Source: Methylophilales bacterium UBA4017
GTDB lineage: Bacteria; Pseudomonadota; Gammaproteobacteria; Burkholderiales; Methylophilaceae
Length of the DNA stretch: 6,307 nucleotides
Assembly: GCA_002384685.1 (NCBI GenBank)
Contig: DGAZ01000016.1
Coordinates: 1 to 6,307, forward strand
Direction of reading: 5' to 3'
The notes below the pieces were generated by a model. That model worked only from the letters and a program-made list of their open reading frames with translations, was not told where the DNA came from and searched no databases. This document shows positions 5,464-6,307 of this stretch, piece after piece; position 1 is the first letter of the stretch; every line of letters starts with the position of its first letter. Position numbers and translations under genes: made by a program.

Positions 5464-6307
5464 TGTCCAGAGATATTATAGTTGGCCTTGATGCCGGCAC
5501 TTCATTAATTAAATTTGTTGCCTTTACATTAGAGGGTAAGTTTATTGATTCTGCATCTGTCGAAAACAAAGTTTATTACAGGGAAGGTAGTAAGGCAGAA
5601 CAAAATTTAAATGAGACATGGGAAAAAGTAATAGAGTCCCTGGGTCTTCTTCATCAAAAAATTCCTAACCTTCAAGATAGAATAGCTGGTTTATCAATAA
5701 CGGCTCAAGGGGACGGATCTTGGCCAATTGATAATCAAGCCAATCCAGTCGGAGATGCTGCCTTATGGTTGGATGGAAGGTCTGGCGATATTATTGATCA
5801 ATGGCGCAATTCTGAGATTGGCCCAAGTGTAACTAATATTACCCATACCGGCTTGAATCCCTCTATGCAGTCAGGTCAAATGTATCATATAGCTAAATTT
5901 GAAAGAGAACGGTTTGATCAAATTGATAAGGTTTTGAGATGTAAAGATTGGATTTTTCATAAAATGACGGGTGAAATTTTGACAGAAATTAGCGAAGCTA
6001 TAATGACTTGGGGCTCACCTCTTACAAGAAAATATGACGATGAAGTCCTTCATTTATTAGATCTTCATTCAATGAAGAAGAAGCAACCAGAGATTATAGA
6101 TAGTACAGAACATTTTGGAAAACTCACCTTGCAAGCAAGTAAATTACTAAATTTAAAAGAGGGAACTCCAATAATTTTAGCTCCCGTAGATGTAGTTTGT
6201 TCAGGAATAGGAAGTGGATTTGTTGATCATTCAAAAAAAATTGGATGTACAGTCCTTGGTACCGCAGGTATTCATATTTTTGTAGATTTTTTAAATAGCG
6301 ATGTAGA
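5463..6307 (+). CDS. FGGY-family carbohydrate (polyol) kinase, EryA-like, 3'-partial
   Basis: Cytoplasmic ATP-dependent kinase that probably phosphorylates the substrate brought in by the transporter. The ATG at 5463 overlaps the stop of ATPase B (TAATG), with only a weak upstream purine stretch, so translational coupling is likely. The frame stays open for 281 codons to the window edge; family members are about 480-520 residues, so the C-terminal domain is mostly missing here. Visible motifs: phosphate-binding D10-A-G-T-S-L-I-K17; QGDGSW at 82-87; LWLDGRS at 101-107; CKDWIFHKMTGE at 160-171; APVDVVCSGIGSG at 240-252, with D243 the likely catalytic base; and the second phosphate loop GTAG at 266-269. 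The QGDGxW segment differs from the QMHG of xylulokinase and the NQRE of glycerol kinase and recalls erythritol kinase EryA. Fairly sure of the family, unsure of the substrate. Confidence 0.9.
   Translation, partial: MSRDIIVGLDAGTSLIKFVAFTLEGKFIDSASVENKVYYREGSKAEQNLNETWEKVIESLGLLHQKIPNLQDRIAGLSITAQGDGSWPIDNQANPVGDAALWLDGRSGDIIDQWRNSEIGPSVTNITHTGLNPSMQSGQMYHIAKFERERFDQIDKVLRCKDWIFHKMTGEILTEISEAIMTWGSPLTRKYDDEVLHLLDLHSMKKKQPEIIDSTEHFGKLTLQASKLLNLKEGTPIILAPVDVVCSGIGSGFVDHSKKIGCTVLGTAGIHIFVDFLNSDV

Overview
The window carries one compact, co-directional gene cluster, all on the + strand. It encodes a complete five-part CUT1-type (MalFGK-like) carbohydrate ABC importer, followed by the first part of a FGGY-family sugar/polyol kinase. 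The order is: substrate-binding protein with a twin-arginine signal (5' end outside the window, ends 1433), inner-membrane permease 1 (1495-2385), permease 2 (2382-3236), ATPase A (3241-4329), ATPase B (4330-5463), kinase (5463 to beyond the right edge). The two permeases overlap by 4 bases. ATPase A follows permease 2 after 4 bases. ATPase B begins directly after ATPase A's stop codon, in the same frame. The kinase start overlaps ATPase B's stop by 1 base. This spacing is strong evidence for a single operon.

The only real gap is 61 bases between the binding-protein gene and permease 1. It holds a near-perfect 16-bp stem-loop without a T-tract. This probably sets a higher transcript level for the binding protein than for the membrane and ATPase parts. 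No stretch longer than 300 bases lacks a gene. No tRNA, rRNA, CRISPR array, mobile element or integration site is seen. The operon promoter and any regulator must lie outside the window.

Inferred job: the binding protein captures a small sugar or polyol in the periplasm, the permease pair with the ATPase pair imports it, and the kinase phosphorylates it in the cytoplasm. The two different ATPases recall the GlpS/GlpT pair of rhizobial glycerol importers and related polyol importers. The kinase resembles erythritol kinase (EryA). A polyol such as erythritol, ribitol or arabitol is therefore the best guess, but the substrate cannot be read from the sequence.

Organism: overall AT-rich DNA, A/T-ending codons, almost no intergenic space and an alphaproteobacterial-style transporter suggest a streamlined, AT-rich, probably marine alphaproteobacterium (SAR11/HIMB59-like). 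This is inference with low-to-moderate confidence. The most notable signal is the complementary decay of key ATPase residues in the two ATPases: one lacks the Walker B glutamate and the H-loop histidine, and the other has altered Q-loop and D-loop residues. This implies a functionally asymmetric importer.
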